64,000 nucleotides of DNA from Nonomuraea jiangxiensis (GCF_900099965.1 NZ_FNDJ01000013.1:248001-312000), one strand, 5' to 3'. Positions 16,387 to 26,224 are shown, numbered from the stretch's first letter. Notes: a model not told the origin generated them from the sequence alone. Translations and numbers: made by a program.

Positions 16387-17705
16387 TTAATGATGGACGC
16401 CAGCGTGAACCGGTCGCGGGCGTCGTCGAACACACCGCCCGTCTGGTCGTCGATGTCGGCCTGGCGCACCACGTCCTTGTCGGGACGCAGAATGTCCCGC
16501 ACGACGAACGCCATCATGATCCCGATGGTGATGACCCGCCCCCAGACGGCGGTGAAGTACGTGTCGTCGCCGATGCCCAGGTCGTCGCGGCTCAACGGCG
16601 GCTGGGAGAGCAGGTAGAGCCAGATGGCGGTGAAGTACCAGACCTCGGCGAGCTGCCACAGCACCAGCGGCTTCCAGTTGGGCCTGGCCAGCACGGCGAA
16701 CGGCACCAGCCAGAGCACGAACTGCGGCGACCACACCTTGTTCGTCATCATGAAGGCGGCCAGCGCCAGGAAGCAGATCTGGGCCAGCCGCGGCCGGCGC
16801 GGCGCGGCCAGCGTGAGCACGGCGATGCCCAGGCACATCAGCGCCAGCGCCGCCATGCCGAGCGTGCTCACGTCGCCCTCGCCCAGGACCCCCCATCCCT
16901 TGTGCTGGAAGAACAGCCACACCGAGCCCCAGTCCACCCCGCGTTCGGCGGAGAAGACGTAGAACCTGCGCCAGCCCTCCCAGGCGAAGATCATGAAGGG
17001 CACGTTGACCACGAGCCACGCGACCGCCGCCGAACCCGCTGTCACGAGGAACGGTCGCCATCGCCCGGTACGCCACGTGAGCAGGAACAACGCGCCCAGG
17101 AACAGCAGCGGGTAGAACTTGGTCGCGATGGCCAGCCCCAGCAGCACGCCGGCCAGCACCTGCCGGCGCCGCGCCCAGGCCAGCAGCATGCCCATGGACA
17201 GCGCGCCCGCCACCAGGTCCCAGTTGATGTAGGCGGCCAGCACCACGGCGGGCGAGATGGCGTACCACAGCGCGTCCCAGCGCCGCGTCGGCCCGGCCAG
17301 CGCGGCCATCAGCAGGACACCGGCCACCAGGGAGATGCCGAGCACGATGACCGTCAGGTCGTAGAACCTGACGGCCTGCGCGCCCCGGTCGCTCTCCAGC
17401 CACCGGGCGAACCAGCTGACCACCTGCATGACCTCGCCCAGCACGACCGGGTATTCGACCTGCTTGTCGAACGGCACGTGGGCGAAGTAGGGGTTCTGGG
17501 TGGCCAGGGACCGGTCGAAGTAGAGCGGGTAGATGTCGGTGTAGCAGAAGTTGGTGTACGTGGTGACCTGGTCGTTCCAGCCGCCGGTGCGGCACGGCAG
17601 CCGCACCACGTACGCGAGGCTCGCCCCCAGGGCCGCGATGAGCCCCAGGGGCAGGTACGGGATGGTGCGCGCCGCGAGGGGAACGCGCACCTCCGTGCTC
17701 GTCAC
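16383..17705 (-). CDS. GT87-family polyprenol-phosphate-mannose-dependent mannosyltransferase
   Basis: Multi-spanning GT-C enzyme, 440 residues, the counterpart of M. tuberculosis Rv0051 next to ponA1. Acceptor may be cell-envelope glycolipid. Evidence: GT-C layout with an early periplasmic loop holding YPLYFDRSLATQNPYFAHVP (Asp likely catalytic), EYPVVLGEVMQ, then many helices such as LGLAIATKFYPLLFLGALF and NKVWSPQFVLWLVPFAVL, features of DUF2029/GT87. GTG 17705 overlaps the PBP stop by 4 bases, giving tight coupling. An open frame extends to 17918 inside the PBP gene and is a shadow. Confidence 0.9.
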   Translation of the reverse strand: MTSTEVRVPLAARTIPYLPLGLIAALGASLAYVVRLPCRTGGWNDQVTTYTNFCYTDIYPLYFDRSLATQNPYFAHVPFDKQVEYPVVLGEVMQVVSWFARWLESDRGAQAVRFYDLTVIVLGISLVAGVLLMAALAGPTRRWDALWYAISPAVVLAAYINWDLVAGALSMGMLLAWARRRQVLAGVLLGLAIATKFYPLLFLGALFLLTWRTGRWRPFLVTAGSAAVAWLVVNVPFMIFAWEGWRRFYVFSAERGVDWGSVWLFFQHKGWGVLGEGDVSTLGMAALALMCLGIAVLTLAAPRRPRLAQICFLALAAFMMTNKVWSPQFVLWLVPFAVLARPNWKPLVLWQLAEVWYFTAIWLYLLSQPPLSRDDLGIGDDTYFTAVWGRVITIGIMMAFVVRDILRPDKDVVRQADIDDQTGGVFDDARDRFTLASIIK

Positions 17706-20356
17706 CGCTCTCCGGGTCCGGACCTGGACCCTCCGGGCCCGCCCTGTCCCGGATCGGGCGGCCCGTTGCCGCCGCCGCGGTCGTTGCGGTCGTTGCCGTT
17801 GCCGCCCATGCCGCCCAGCCCGCTCAGACCCTGGTCGTCCACGTCGTCGGAGCCCGTCGGGAACTCGCTCTCGTGGTCGACGCCCCCGCCGTTGTCGCCG
17901 CCGTTGTCGACTCCGCACGGCGGGATGATGCAGTCCTGCTCGCCGTCCCCGCCGTCGAAGGGGTTGTCACCGTTGTCGAACGGGTCGTCCGGCGTGACCG
18001 TCGGCGTGGGCGTCGGGCTCGGCACGATGTTCTCGGCCACGCCGTAGTCGGCCCTGGTCGGGAACTGCTCGATCGGCAGGCCCTCGTGCGCGAGCAACAT
18101 GAACTTCCGCCAGGCCTCCGTGGGCGGACCGGCACCCTCGAAGCCGAGGGAGACCTCGAACGGCCGAGTGTAGGGGTTCTGCTGGTTGTACTTGGGATGC
18201 GGCTTGCCACCCGGAGTCTCCGGGCAGTTGGAGTGGATGGGCGGCACGACCTTGCCCGACTTCGTCCGGCACTCCTCGCGGTAGAACCCGACCGCGGTGG
18301 AGATCTGCGGCGTGTAGCCGACGAACCAGGCGCCGTTCTCGTCGTTGTTGGTGCCGGTCTTGCCGGCCGCCGGCCGGTTGCCCAGGCCCTGGCCCGCCGC
18401 GGTGCCGCTCTTCAGCACCGCCTCCATGGCGACCGTGGAATCGGCCGCCGCCTCGGGGGTGATGACCCTCTTCACCGGGTTCAGCTCGGGATAGGCGACC
18501 TTCCCGTCCAGCTTGACCTCCCGCACCACGTGGTATTTCCGGTATTCGCCGGCATTGGCGAAGATCGAGTAGCCCGCGGCCTGCTCGACCGGGGTGACCG
18601 GGGCGCTGCCGATGGCGAACTGGTAGTGGTGCTCCTCGACGTCCTTCTCCATCCGTTCCTGGTTGAAGCCGGCCGCCTCGACCAGGTTCTTCACGTCGTC
18701 GATCTTGCCCGGCAGCGCGTACGCCATCGACACGTACGCGGTGTTGACCGAGTCCGCGGTGGCCTTGATCACGTCGACGGCCGGGCCCACGTTGTGGCTG
18801 TTCTTGAAGCCGCCATCTGCCTGGCCGGGCAGCTTCTTCGGCACCGTCTCGTTACCCGGGACGAAGCTCTTGAGCGAGTATCCGGACTGCAGCCAGGCCG
18901 CCAGGACGTAGGGCTTGAACGCGGAGGCCGCCTGCTTCTTGGAGTCGAAGGGCTCGTTCCACGGGTCGTTGAGGTAGTTGGTGCCGCCGAAGGTCGCCAG
19001 CACCCGGCCGGTCTTCGGGTCCACCGCGGCCAGGCCGCCGTGGAACTCCTTGTCCATTTTGGCCATCGTGCTCGTCATGGCGGTCGCGGCGGCCTTCATC
19101 AGCTTCTTGTCGAAGGTGGTGTAGATGTCGTAGCCGCCGGTACGGATCTCGTCCTCGGTCAGGCCCCGGTCTTTGAGCTCCCGCAGCACCTCGGTGACCA
19201 TGTAACCCTTGAGGCCGCCGTACTCCTCGTTCTTGGACGGCGGCACCGTCTTGGGGAACTTGGCTGTCTTGGGGAGGTTGCCGTATTTCTCCGGGAACAC
19301 CCTGGCCATGGCGTTGACGACGTCGTTGAAACGGCTCTTGAGCCCCGGGGCGTCGGGCTCCCAGTTGGGCTGCTGGATGCGCGCCGCGAGGTAGGCGCCC
19401 TGCTCGGGCGTCAGTTTCGCGGCGGTCACCTTCGGGCCGAAGTAGGCCTTCGCGGCCGCCTCGATGCCGTAGGCCCGGCCGAAGTTGATGGTGTTGAAGT
19501 AGGTCAGCAGGATGTCGTCCTTGGACATGGTGTCGTCGAGCTTGACCGCGACGAAGATCTCCATGACCTTGCGCTTGACGGAGACTTCCTGGCTGAGGCC
19601 GTCGTAGTAGGCGCGGGCCATCTGCTGGGTGATGGTCGAGGCGCCCTGCAGCTGCTGGCCGGACAGGGTCATCCAGGCCGAGCGGAAGATACCGGAGATG
19701 GAGATGCCCGAGTCCTCGTAGAACGTGTCGTTCTCGATGGCTATGGCGCCGTCCTTCACCGAGTCGCTGATCTGCGAGATGTTGTCGAGGAGCTCGCGCT
19801 TCATGCCCAGCTTGGTGATGGGCGACTTGTCCCGGTAGTAGAGGGTGCTCGCCTGGGCGAGCGCCTCGGACTGGGTCGCCGTGGGCACCGGAGTGTTGGC
19901 GTAGGCCACCATGACCATGCCGAACATGCCGGCCGCGAGCACCACGAACCCGGCCACCACGATCTTCCAACCGGGCACGAACCTGCGCCAGCCGCCGCGC
20001 CCCTTGTCATCAGGGGATCGGGGGGGTCCCGGGGGCTCGGGGGGCCCGCCGCCCTGACCCCGCCTGCGCGAGCGCCGTGGCCCGTCGCTGATCATGGTCT
20101 CAGGGGCGCTCAGCGCGCGCGTGTCCTGACGCGCGTGCGGGCGTGGTGGCGGCCGGTCGCCGCCCCCACCCTGATCGTCGTACGGCTGCGCCGCCATGGC
20201 GCCCGTCTGCTCGTAGGCCGCTTCCGGACGACGGGGCGGAGATCCACCCCAGCCCGGTTCGCCGGTTTGGGGCGGAGAACCCGGGGGCACAGAACGGGAT
20301 GAGCTGGACCGACGGCGCCTTCCAGGGCGTGGAGGCTGATTCGGCCCCTCATGCAT
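17702..20356 (-). CDS. bifunctional class A penicillin-binding protein (PonA1-like)
   Basis: Peptidoglycan glycosyltransferase/transpeptidase, about 884 residues. Order: Pro/Arg/Gly-rich cytoplasmic tail (1-130), one membrane anchor (~131-153), GT51 domain (~170-340: AIENDTFYED with the catalytic Glu, QGASTITQQMARAYY, FNTINFGRAYGIEAAA), transpeptidase with S478 in SAFK, then SVN and KTG (K666) motifs, and a Thr/Pro/Asp/Gly-rich tail of ~120 residues. It polymerises and cross-links the wall. The start is uncertain: ATG 20356 is 15 bases from a GAGGA; ATG 20380 and GTG 20368 are in frame. Synteny with Rv0050 supports the assignment. Both tails are disordered and acidic at the C-end. Confidence 0.95.
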   Translation of the reverse strand: MHEGPNQPPRPGRRRRSSSSRSVPPGSPPQTGEPGWGGSPPRRPEAAYEQTGAMAAQPYDDQGGGGDRPPPRPHARQDTRALSAPETMISDGPRRSRRRGQGGGPPEPPGPPRSPDDKGRGGWRRFVPGWKIVVAGFVVLAAGMFGMVMVAYANTPVPTATQSEALAQASTLYYRDKSPITKLGMKRELLDNISQISDSVKDGAIAIENDTFYEDSGISISGIFRSAWMTLSGQQLQGASTITQQMARAYYDGLSQEVSVKRKVMEIFVAVKLDDTMSKDDILLTYFNTINFGRAYGIEAAAKAYFGPKVTAAKLTPEQGAYLAARIQQPNWEPDAPGLKSRFNDVVNAMARVFPEKYGNLPKTAKFPKTVPPSKNEEYGGLKGYMVTEVLRELKDRGLTEDEIRTGGYDIYTTFDKKLMKAAATAMTSTMAKMDKEFHGGLAAVDPKTGRVLATFGGTNYLNDPWNEPFDSKKQAASAFKPYVLAAWLQSGYSLKSFVPGNETVPKKLPGQADGGFKNSHNVGPAVDVIKATADSVNTAYVSMAYALPGKIDDVKNLVEAAGFNQERMEKDVEEHHYQFAIGSAPVTPVEQAAGYSIFANAGEYRKYHVVREVKLDGKVAYPELNPVKRVITPEAAADSTVAMEAVLKSGTAAGQGLGNRPAAGKTGTNNDENGAWFVGYTPQISTAVGFYREECRTKSGKVVPPIHSNCPETPGGKPHPKYNQQNPYTRPFEVSLGFEGAGPPTEAWRKFMLLAHEGLPIEQFPTRADYGVAENIVPSPTPTPTVTPDDPFDNGDNPFDGGDGEQDCIIPPCGVDNGGDNGGGVDHESEFPTGSDDVDDQGLSGLGGMGGNGNDRNDRGGGNGPPDPGQGGPGGSRSGPGER

Positions 20357-20433
20357 GCTGTTACTCACACGTCCTCGCATCGTCATCGGAACAAAACGGC
20401 GTTGGGCGTGAGGTTTCTCGCCGCCCCCGGTCT

Positions 20434-20820
20434 TCAGGCTCGGCCGACCAGGTCGGGCGGTCCGTTGCCGAGGACGTACGAAACCGTCAGGTAGTTCCAA
20501 GAACAACCTTGGCAGACCTCGACGACGTACACCCGGAACTCATCGTAATCATGAGCCATGGCGACGAGTTCCGACATGACCTTTGCCTGTCCGGCATGCC
20601 TCCCGAGGGAGTCGCCGTAGACATAGGTCACGTTGGTGACGTTCTCCCTTTCGCAGACCGGGCAGAGACGTTCGGTCGGCTCGCCGAAGTAGCGCGCCGC
20701 GCGAAGGAGGTAGGGCTGTGCGTCACAGACGTCGCCGCGTGAGGTGCGCCCATTGCGCAAGGAGCGGACCACCGCCCGTTTCGCCAGGCCGTAATCCACC
20801 ACCCTCCGCTGTGACCACAT
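20434..20820 (-). CDS. DUF5318 family protein (Rv0049-like)
   Basis: Conserved actinobacterial protein of unknown function, 128 residues. It begins MWSQRRVVDYGLAKRAVV at ATG 20820 and carries two CxxC pairs, RLCPVCERE (~65) and VCQGCSWN (~107), the likely ligands of one structural zinc. Always found directly upstream of the class A PBP in this synteny block, as here (77-base gap), so a role near cell-wall synthesis or its control is inferred only from context. It diverges from the PadR-ino1 operon. Confidence 0.9.
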   Translation of the reverse strand: MWSQRRVVDYGLAKRAVVRSLRNGRTSRGDVCDAQPYLLRAARYFGEPTERLCPVCERENVTNVTYVYGDSLGRHAGQAKVMSELVAMAHDYDEFRVYVVEVCQGCSWNYLTVSYVLGNGPPDLVGRA

Positions 20821-20911
20821 GAGCGCCAGACTACGGCTTTTTTCCGATTCATCCCAACGACTTGGCAGATTCAATGATTGCAGCGATATAGCGGCGCGAC
20901 GTATCCTCGGG

Positions 20912-20930
20912 ATGTATCGGCTCGATACAT
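20912..20930. promoter_or_regulatory. 19-bp palindrome, likely PadR operator
   Basis: ATGTATCG (20912-20919), GCT, CGATACAT (20923-20930) is a perfect inverted repeat ending in ATGT...ACAT, like many PadR operators. It lies 24 bases before the chosen PadR start and about 90 bases from the divergent DUF5318 start, so PadR may repress itself together with ino1, and possibly the leftward operon. Confidence 0.6.
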
Positions 20931-20953
20931 CGATGCGAGAGGGGGCGGTTCCG

Positions 20954-21538
20954 GTGGCCGGCGGACAGGGCAGGGTCTTGGAGCTGGCCGTGCTCGGGTC
21001 GCTGCATGAGACACCACTACATGGCTATGAGCTGCGCAAACGGCTCAACGCCCTGCTAGGGATGTTCCGTGCGTTCTCCTATGGATCGCTTTACCCCTGT
21101 CTGCGATCGCTACTGGCTCAGGGCCTGATCGCGGAGGAACAGCCCGCTCAGCCCCCGATCGTCGGCGGGCGATCGAAGATCGTCTACAAGCTGACCGCCG
21201 AAGGCAAGGAACGGCTGCAGGACATGCTGACCCAGGCCGGGCCCTCCGCCTGGGAGGACGAGAGCTTCGGTGTGCACTTCGCCTTCTTCAGGCACACCGA
21301 GGCCGAGGTGCGCCTTCGCATTCTCGAAGGCCGTCGCAGCAGGCTGGAGGAGCGGCTCGACGCGGTGCGCACCGCGCTGTCGCGCACCAGGGAGCGGCTT
21401 GACAGTTACACGCTCGAGCTGCAGCGCCATGGGCTCGAGTCGGTCGAGCGCGAGGTGCGCTGGCTGAACGAGCTGATCGCAACGGAACGTCGGGCCTCGG
21501 AAGAGCCCGAGAGAGATACCACGTCAACTGATGAGTAA
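20954..21538 (+). CDS. PadR-family transcriptional regulator (Rv0047c-like)
   Basis: DNA-binding repressor of 194 residues: winged helix (residues ~5-80: [52 protein letters not shown]) and a C-terminal coiled-coil dimerisation domain (~110-180). I start at GTG 20954 because GAGAGGGGG lies 8 bases upstream; the upstream ATG codons at 20912 and 20933 fall in or just after the palindromic operator. Its stop overlaps the region of the next gene, with ino1's ATG 21552 only 13 bases beyond. The same pair occurs in mycobacteria, so it probably controls inositol synthesis. Confidence 0.92.
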   Translation: MAGGQGRVLELAVLGSLHETPLHGYELRKRLNALLGMFRAFSYGSLYPCLRSLLAQGLIAEEQPAQPPIVGGRSKIVYKLTAEGKERLQDMLTQAGPSAWEDESFGVHFAFFRHTEAEVRLRILEGRRSRLEERLDAVRTALSRTRERLDSYTLELQRHGLESVEREVRWLNELIATERRASEEPERDTTSTDE

Positions 21539-21551
21539 GGGAGCGAGTGCG

Positions 21552-22631
21552 ATGGGTTCGGTTCGCGTGGCCATTGTCGGTGTCGGCAACTGCGCGTCGT
21601 CGCTGGTCCAAGGCGTTCACTACTACAAGGACGCCGACCCGGAGATCCGGGTGCCGGGCCTGATGCACGTGAAGTTCGGCGACTACCACGTCGGCGACGT
21701 CGAGTTCGTCGCCGCCTTCGACGTGGACGCCAAGAAGGTCGGCCGTGACCTCTCCGAGGCCATCGTCGCCAGCGAGAACAACACCATCAAGATCACGGAC
21801 GTGCCGCCCACCGGGGTGACGGTCCAACGGGGCCACACGTTCGACGGTCTGGGCGAGTTCTACCGCGAGATCATCGAGGAGTCCGACGAGACGCCCGTCG
21901 ACGTGGTCCAGGTGCTGCGTGACAACCGTGTCGACGTCCTGGTGTCCTACCTGCCGGTGGGTTCGGAGGAGGCCGACCGCTTCTACGCGCAGTGCGCGCT
22001 GGACGCCAAGGTGGCGTTCGTCAACGCGCTGCCGGTGTTCATCGCCTCCGACCCGGAGTGGGCCGAGAAGTTCACCGAGGCCGGCGTGCCGATCGTCGGT
22101 GACGACATCAAGTCTCAGGTCGGCGCCACGATCACGCACCGGGTGCTGGCCAAGCTGTTCGAGGACCGCGGGGTGGAGCTGCTGCGCACGTACCAGCTCA
22201 ACTTCGGCGGGAACATGGACTTCATGAACATGCTGGAGCGCCAGCGGCTTCTCTCCAAGAAGATCTCGAAGACGCAGTCGGTCACCTCGCAGATCCCGCA
22301 CGAGATGGCCAGGGCCGACGTGCACATCGGGCCGTCGGACCACGTGCCGTGGCTGGACGACCGCAAGTGGGCGTACGTGCGGCTCGAAGGGCGCTCGTTC
22401 GGCGACACGCCGCTGAACCTGGAGTACAAGCTCGAGGTGTGGGACTCCCCCAACTCGGCGGGGATCATCATCGACGCGGTCCGGGCCGCCAAGATCGCCC
22501 TTGACCGGGGGATCGGGGGGCCGATCCTGTCGGCGTCCTCCTACTTCATGAAGTCGCCGCCGAAGCAGTTCTCCGACGACGAGGCCCGCGACTACGTCGA
22601 GAAGTTCATCAGGGGTGAGGTCGAGCGCTGA
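21552..22631 (+). CDS. ino1: inositol-3-phosphate synthase
   Basis: NAD-dependent enzyme converting glucose 6-phosphate to 1L-myo-inositol 1-phosphate, first step towards phosphatidylinositol, mycothiol and mannosylated lipids in actinobacteria. 359 residues, matching the short bacterial form. Rossmann motif [16 protein letters not shown] at residue ~5, then [33 protein letters not shown] and the catalytic lysine region [12 protein letters not shown] start at ATG 21552 after AGGGAG rather than ATG 21531, which overlaps padR. Operon with padR. Product feeds the mannosyltransferase substrates implied by the neighbours. Confidence 0.96.
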   Translation: MGSVRVAIVGVGNCASSLVQGVHYYKDADPEIRVPGLMHVKFGDYHVGDVEFVAAFDVDAKKVGRDLSEAIVASENNTIKITDVPPTGVTVQRGHTFDGLGEFYREIIEESDETPVDVVQVLRDNRVDVLVSYLPVGSEEADRFYAQCALDAKVAFVNALPVFIASDPEWAEKFTEAGVPIVGDDIKSQVGATITHRVLAKLFEDRGVELLRTYQLNFGGNMDFMNMLERQRLLSKKISKTQSVTSQIPHEMARADVHIGPSDHVPWLDDRKWAYVRLEGRSFGDTPLNLEYKLEVWDSPNSAGIIIDAVRAAKIALDRGIGGPILSASSYFMKSPPKQFSDDEARDYVEKFIRGEVER

Positions 22632-22653
22632 CCTCCCTGCCAGATCATGCCGG

Positions 22654-22686
22654 AAGGCGCCGCGCCCGGGCCGGGCGCGGCGCCTT
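22654..22686. terminator. strong hairpin between convergent ino1 and idi
   Basis: AAGGCGCCGCGCCC (22654-22667), loop GGGCC, GGGCGCGGCGCCTT (22673-22686): a 14-bp perfect stem placed between two convergent genes, able to act in both directions. There is no T-tract beyond the terminal TT. Confidence 0.75.
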
Positions 22687-22767
22687 GGTGAGTGCCAGAG
22701 CCCCGCTCTCTCGTGAGTGCCGGGCCGCGGCTCCTTCGTAGGTGGGGGCTACGCGTCGGTGGTGAGG

Positions 22768-23352
22768 CTAGACGCGGGCCGCGGGGGGCAGGGCGGTGTC
22801 GGGGGCCGGTGGCCAGGTCATCGGGTCGGCGCCGAGCTCCGCCAGCAGCGGCACCTGCTCCCGGCACCATGGCGAGATCGCCAGCAGCCCTCGCCGCACG
22901 CCCTCGACGAACTCCTTCCATGGCATCCACAGCACCTCCCCCACCTCCTCCGGGTTGGGCGTCACGGGAGCGTCGACCGTCACCCGGTAGACCGGGCAGA
23001 GCTCGTGCTCGACGATGCCGTTGCCCATCACCGCCCGGTAGGCGAAGGTCGGCAGCATCAGATCGGCGTGCTCGGCCCGCAGGCCGAGCTCGTAGGAGAG
23101 CCGGCGCAGGACGGCCCGCTCAGGCGGCTCGCCCGGCAGCGGGTGGCCGCAGCAGCTGTTGGTCCAGACACCCGGCCAGGTGATCTTGTGGTCCGCTCTC
23201 CTGGTGAGCAGTACGCGGCCTTCATGATCGAAGACGTAGCTGGAGAACGCCAGGTGGAGGGGGGTCTCATGGCCGTGCACCGACGTTTTTGGCGCGGTGC
23301 CCAGCGCATTGCCGTCACCGTCGACCAGCACAACGTGTTCCTCGGTCGTCAC
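22768..23352 (-). CDS. idi: isopentenyl-diphosphate delta-isomerase, type I
   Basis: Nudix-fold isomerase interconverting IPP and DMAPP for isoprenoids (menaquinone, polyprenyl phosphate carriers), 194 residues. Catalytic Cys is in WTNSCCGHP (~residue 65), the metal-binding His residues in HLAFSSYVFD and the active-site Glu in GIVEHELCPVYR; the modified Nudix box is GEPPERAVLRRLSYELGL. Start ATG 23352 begins MTTEEHVVLVD, the family start. Monocistronic and divergent from an MFS gene. Confidence 0.96.
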   Translation of the reverse strand: MTTEEHVVLVDGDGNALGTAPKTSVHGHETPLHLAFSSYVFDHEGRVLLTRRADHKITWPGVWTNSCCGHPLPGEPPERAVLRRLSYELGLRAEHADLMLPTFAYRAVMGNGIVEHELCPVYRVTVDAPVTPNPEEVGEVLWMPWKEFVEGVRRGLLAISPWCREQVPLLAELGADPMTWPPAPDTALPPAARV

Positions 23353-23458
23353 GCTATGAAGCGTACGAGATCGGCGCCACCACTAGGAACCTGTTGTTCA
23401 CCTGCTGCACCAACCTCGCTCGCATCCTAGACGACCCCCACAGGGCTAGGCTGGCCGC

Positions 23459-24748
23459 GTGTCATTCGTCGCCGATCTACGCGTGGTCCTGCGTGGCAGG
23501 GATTTCCGGCGGTTGTTCGGCACCCGGCTGTCTTCCCAGTTCAGCGATGGGATCTTCCAGTTCGGGGTGGCCGGGTTCGCCTTCTTCAGTCCCGAGAGCC
23601 AGACGACCGCGCTCCAGGTGGCCGCCGGTCTCGCCGTGCTGCTGTTGCCGTACAGCGTGCTGGGGCCGTTCGTCGGCGTGTTCATCGACCGCTGGTCACG
23701 ACGGCAGATCCTGATGGTGGCGCCGATCGTACGCGGCATGTTGCTGCTGCTCGCCGCGGTGCTGGTCGCCGCCGACGTGCCCGATCCGGCGTTCTACGCC
23801 ACGGCGCTCGCCGTGCTCGGGGTCAACCGGTTCTTCCTGACCGCGCTCGGCGCCTCGCTGCCGCACGTGGTGCCCGCCGACCGGCTGATGGCGGCCAACG
23901 CGGTCACGCCGACCTCGGGCACGGTGATCACGTTCGTGGGCGCGGGCGCCGGGTTCCTGCTGCGCGAGGTGTTCGGCGGCGACGACCGCGGCTCGGCGCT
24001 GCTGCTGGTCTCCTGCTGCGTGCCGCTCGCGCTGAGCGCGCTGGCGGCGCGCACGATGGACCGCGCCCTGCTCGGCCCCGAGCCCGACCCGAACCGGCCG
24101 CAGACCCGCGAGGCCATGCGCAACGTCGTGACCGGCCTGGTCGACGGCGCCCGGCACCTGGGGCGGCAGCGCATGGCCGCGGCCACGATGGGCGCGATGG
24201 CCGCCCACCGCTTCTTCTACGGCATGTCGACCGCGCTCGGCATCATCCTCTACCGCTACTACTTCACCGACGGCGATCCCGACGCCGCCCTGCGCGGGAT
24301 CGGCCTCGTGGTGGCCACCTCCGGCGTCGGCTACTTCCTGGCCGTGATCATCACCCCGTACACGACCGAGTGGTTCGGCATCGAGCGCTGGGTGCCAATC
24401 GCGCTGGCGGCCTCCGGGGTGCTGGCGGCCGCGACGGCGCTGCCGTTCCAGGAGTGGGGGCTGCCGGTGGCCGGGTTCATCCTGGGGGTGACCGCGCAGA
24501 GCGTCAAGATCTGCGCGGACACCACCGTGCAGCGCGACGTCCAGGACATCTACCTGGGCCGCGCGTTCTCGATCTACGACATGCTCTTCAACGGCATGTA
24601 CGTACTCGCCGCGGCCCTGTCGGCGATGATCCTGCCGGCGAACGGCAAGTCCTACACCGCCGTCGTGATCATCGCGATCGGCTACCTGGTGGCGGCGGTG
24701 GCCTACCGGATGGTCACCGCGGCCGCCTCACGTGCCGAGGTCGCCTGA
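23459..24748 (+). CDS. MFS transporter of unknown substrate
   Basis: Twelve-helix major facilitator protein, 429 residues. Motif A is FIDRWSRRQIL after TM2; the N-terminal half starts DFRRLFGTRLSSQFSDGIFQ, a pattern common to MFS_3-type exporters (EntS-like). The second half begins near RQRMAAATMGAMAAHRFF. The GTG at 23459 starts MSFVADLR. The 3' end overlaps the end of the convergent CCA-adding enzyme gene by 21 bases, with no room for a separate terminator. Substrate unknown. Confidence 0.9.
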   Translation: MSFVADLRVVLRGRDFRRLFGTRLSSQFSDGIFQFGVAGFAFFSPESQTTALQVAAGLAVLLLPYSVLGPFVGVFIDRWSRRQILMVAPIVRGMLLLLAAVLVAADVPDPAFYATALAVLGVNRFFLTALGASLPHVVPADRLMAANAVTPTSGTVITFVGAGAGFLLREVFGGDDRGSALLLVSCCVPLALSALAARTMDRALLGPEPDPNRPQTREAMRNVVTGLVDGARHLGRQRMAAATMGAMAAHRFFYGMSTALGIILYRYYFTDGDPDAALRGIGLVVATSGVGYFLAVIITPYTTEWFGIERWVPIALAASGVLAAATALPFQEWGLPVAGFILGVTAQSVKICADTTVQRDVQDIYLGRAFSIYDMLFNGMYVLAAALSAMILPANGKSYTAVVIIAIGYLVAAVAYRMVTAAASRAEVA

Positions 24749-26224
24749 CCCGCCGCGCTCGCCCGGGCCCATCTCGTTGGCCCGGGCCCAGTCCAGCAAC
24801 GCCGCGGTGGCCGCGTCCTTGCCGATCATGCCCTTGTCCAGCCTGAGGTCGAGCAGGAACTTGTAGGCCAGCCCCACCACCGGCCCCGGACCCACGCCGA
24901 GCACCCGCTGGATCTCGTTGCCGTCGAGCTCGGGCCGGATCTTGGCCAGCTCCTCCTCCTCGGCCAGCCGGGCGATGCGCTCCTCCAGCTGGTCGTAGGT
25001 GCGCGCGAGCGTCACCGCCTTGCGCTTGTTGCGCGTGGTGCAGTCGGCCCTGGTCAGCTTGTGCAGCCGGTCCAGCAGGTGACCGGCGTCGCGCACGTAG
25101 CGGCGCACCGCGCTGTCGGTCCACTCCCCCGTGCCGTAGCCGTGGAAGCGCAGGTGCAGCTCGACCAGCCGGGAGACGTCGGAGACCACGTCCTTGGGGA
25201 ACTTCAGCTCCGTCATCCGCTTTCTGGTCATCTGCGCGCCGACCACCTCGTGGTGGTGGAACGACACCCGCCCGCCCGCCTCGTGACGCCGCGTCTTCGG
25301 CTTGCCGACGTCGTGCATGAGCGCCGCCCAGCGCAGGACGCGGTCGGGCTTGCCGTCCTCCTCCTGCGCGATGGCCTGGTCGAGCACGGTCAGCGTGTGG
25401 TCGTAGACGTCCTTGTGCCGGTGGTGCTCGTCGATCTCCAGGCGCAGCTTGGGCAGCTCGGGCAGCACGTGCGCGGCCAGCCCCGTCTCGACCAGCAGCC
25501 GCAGCCCCTCGCGCGGGTTGGCGCCGCAGATCAGCTTGTCGAGCTCATCGCGGATGCGCTCGGCCGAGACGATCTCGATGCGCTCGGCCATCGCGCTCAT
25601 CGCGGCCAGCGCCTGCCCGTCCACCTCGAAGCCGAGCTGCGAGGCGAACCTGGCGGCCCGCAACATGCGCAGCGGGTCGTCGTCGAAGGACCGCTCAGGC
25701 GTGCCCGGCGTGCGCAACCGGCCGGCCCGCAGGTCGCTCAGGCCGCCGTAGGGGTCGACGAACTCGTGGCCGGGCAGCCGCACCGCCATCGCGTTGACCG
25801 CGAAGTCACGCCGCTCCAGGTCGGCCTCCAGCGTCTCGCCGTAGATGACCTCAGGCTTGCGCGACTTCGGATCGTAGGACTCGCTGCGGTAGGTCGTGAT
25901 CTCGATGAGCCAGTTGCCCTTGCGCAGCCCGACCGTGCCGAAGTCGATGCCGATGGTCCACACGGAGTCGGCCCAGCTCTTGACGATCTCGAGCACGCGC
26001 TCGGGACGGGCGTCGGTGGTCAGGTCGAGATCATTGCCGGCGCGGCCGAGCAGCAGGTCCCGCACGGGACCGCCGACGAGCGCGAGCTCATGGCCCTGCG
26101 CGGCGAACAGGCGACCGAGCTCGTCGGCCACCGGCGCGATCTTGCGGAACAGGTCGGTCATGGCCCGATGCTGGCTTTCGGTCAGAGTTGAGTCGGACAA
26201 ACGTGATGAGTCCTTCCGGAACAT
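24728..26224 (-). CDS. pcnA: CCA tRNA nucleotidyltransferase
   Basis: Adds or repairs the 3' CCA of tRNAs, 498 residues. Nucleotidyltransferase head: ALVGGPVRDLLLG (~50) with the DLDLTTDARP metal-binding Asp pair, then RRDFAVNAMAV and the DPLRMLRAARFASQLGF nucleotide-selecting segment. A C-terminal HD domain is present (RWAALMHDVGKPKTRRHE, VSFHHHEVVGA), as in M. tuberculosis Rv3907c. ATG 26224 has only a weak GGGGGA very close to it; ATG 26161 (MTDLFRKIAP) is an alternative. Divergent from the YbaK-like gene. Confidence 0.95.
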   Translation of the reverse strand: MFRKDSSRLSDSTLTESQHRAMTDLFRKIAPVADELGRLFAAQGHELALVGGPVRDLLLGRAGNDLDLTTDARPERVLEIVKSWADSVWTIGIDFGTVGLRKGNWLIEITTYRSESYDPKSRKPEVIYGETLEADLERRDFAVNAMAVRLPGHEFVDPYGGLSDLRAGRLRTPGTPERSFDDDPLRMLRAARFASQLGFEVDGQALAAMSAMAERIEIVSAERIRDELDKLICGANPREGLRLLVETGLAAHVLPELPKLRLEIDEHHRHKDVYDHTLTVLDQAIAQEEDGKPDRVLRWAALMHDVGKPKTRRHEAGGRVSFHHHEVVGAQMTRKRMTELKFPKDVVSDVSRLVELHLRFHGYGTGEWTDSAVRRYVRDAGHLLDRLHKLTRADCTTRNKRKAVTLARTYDQLEERIARLAEEEELAKIRPELDGNEIQRVLGVGPGPVVGLAYKFLLDLRLDKGMIGKDAATAALLDWARANEMGPGERGGSGDLGT

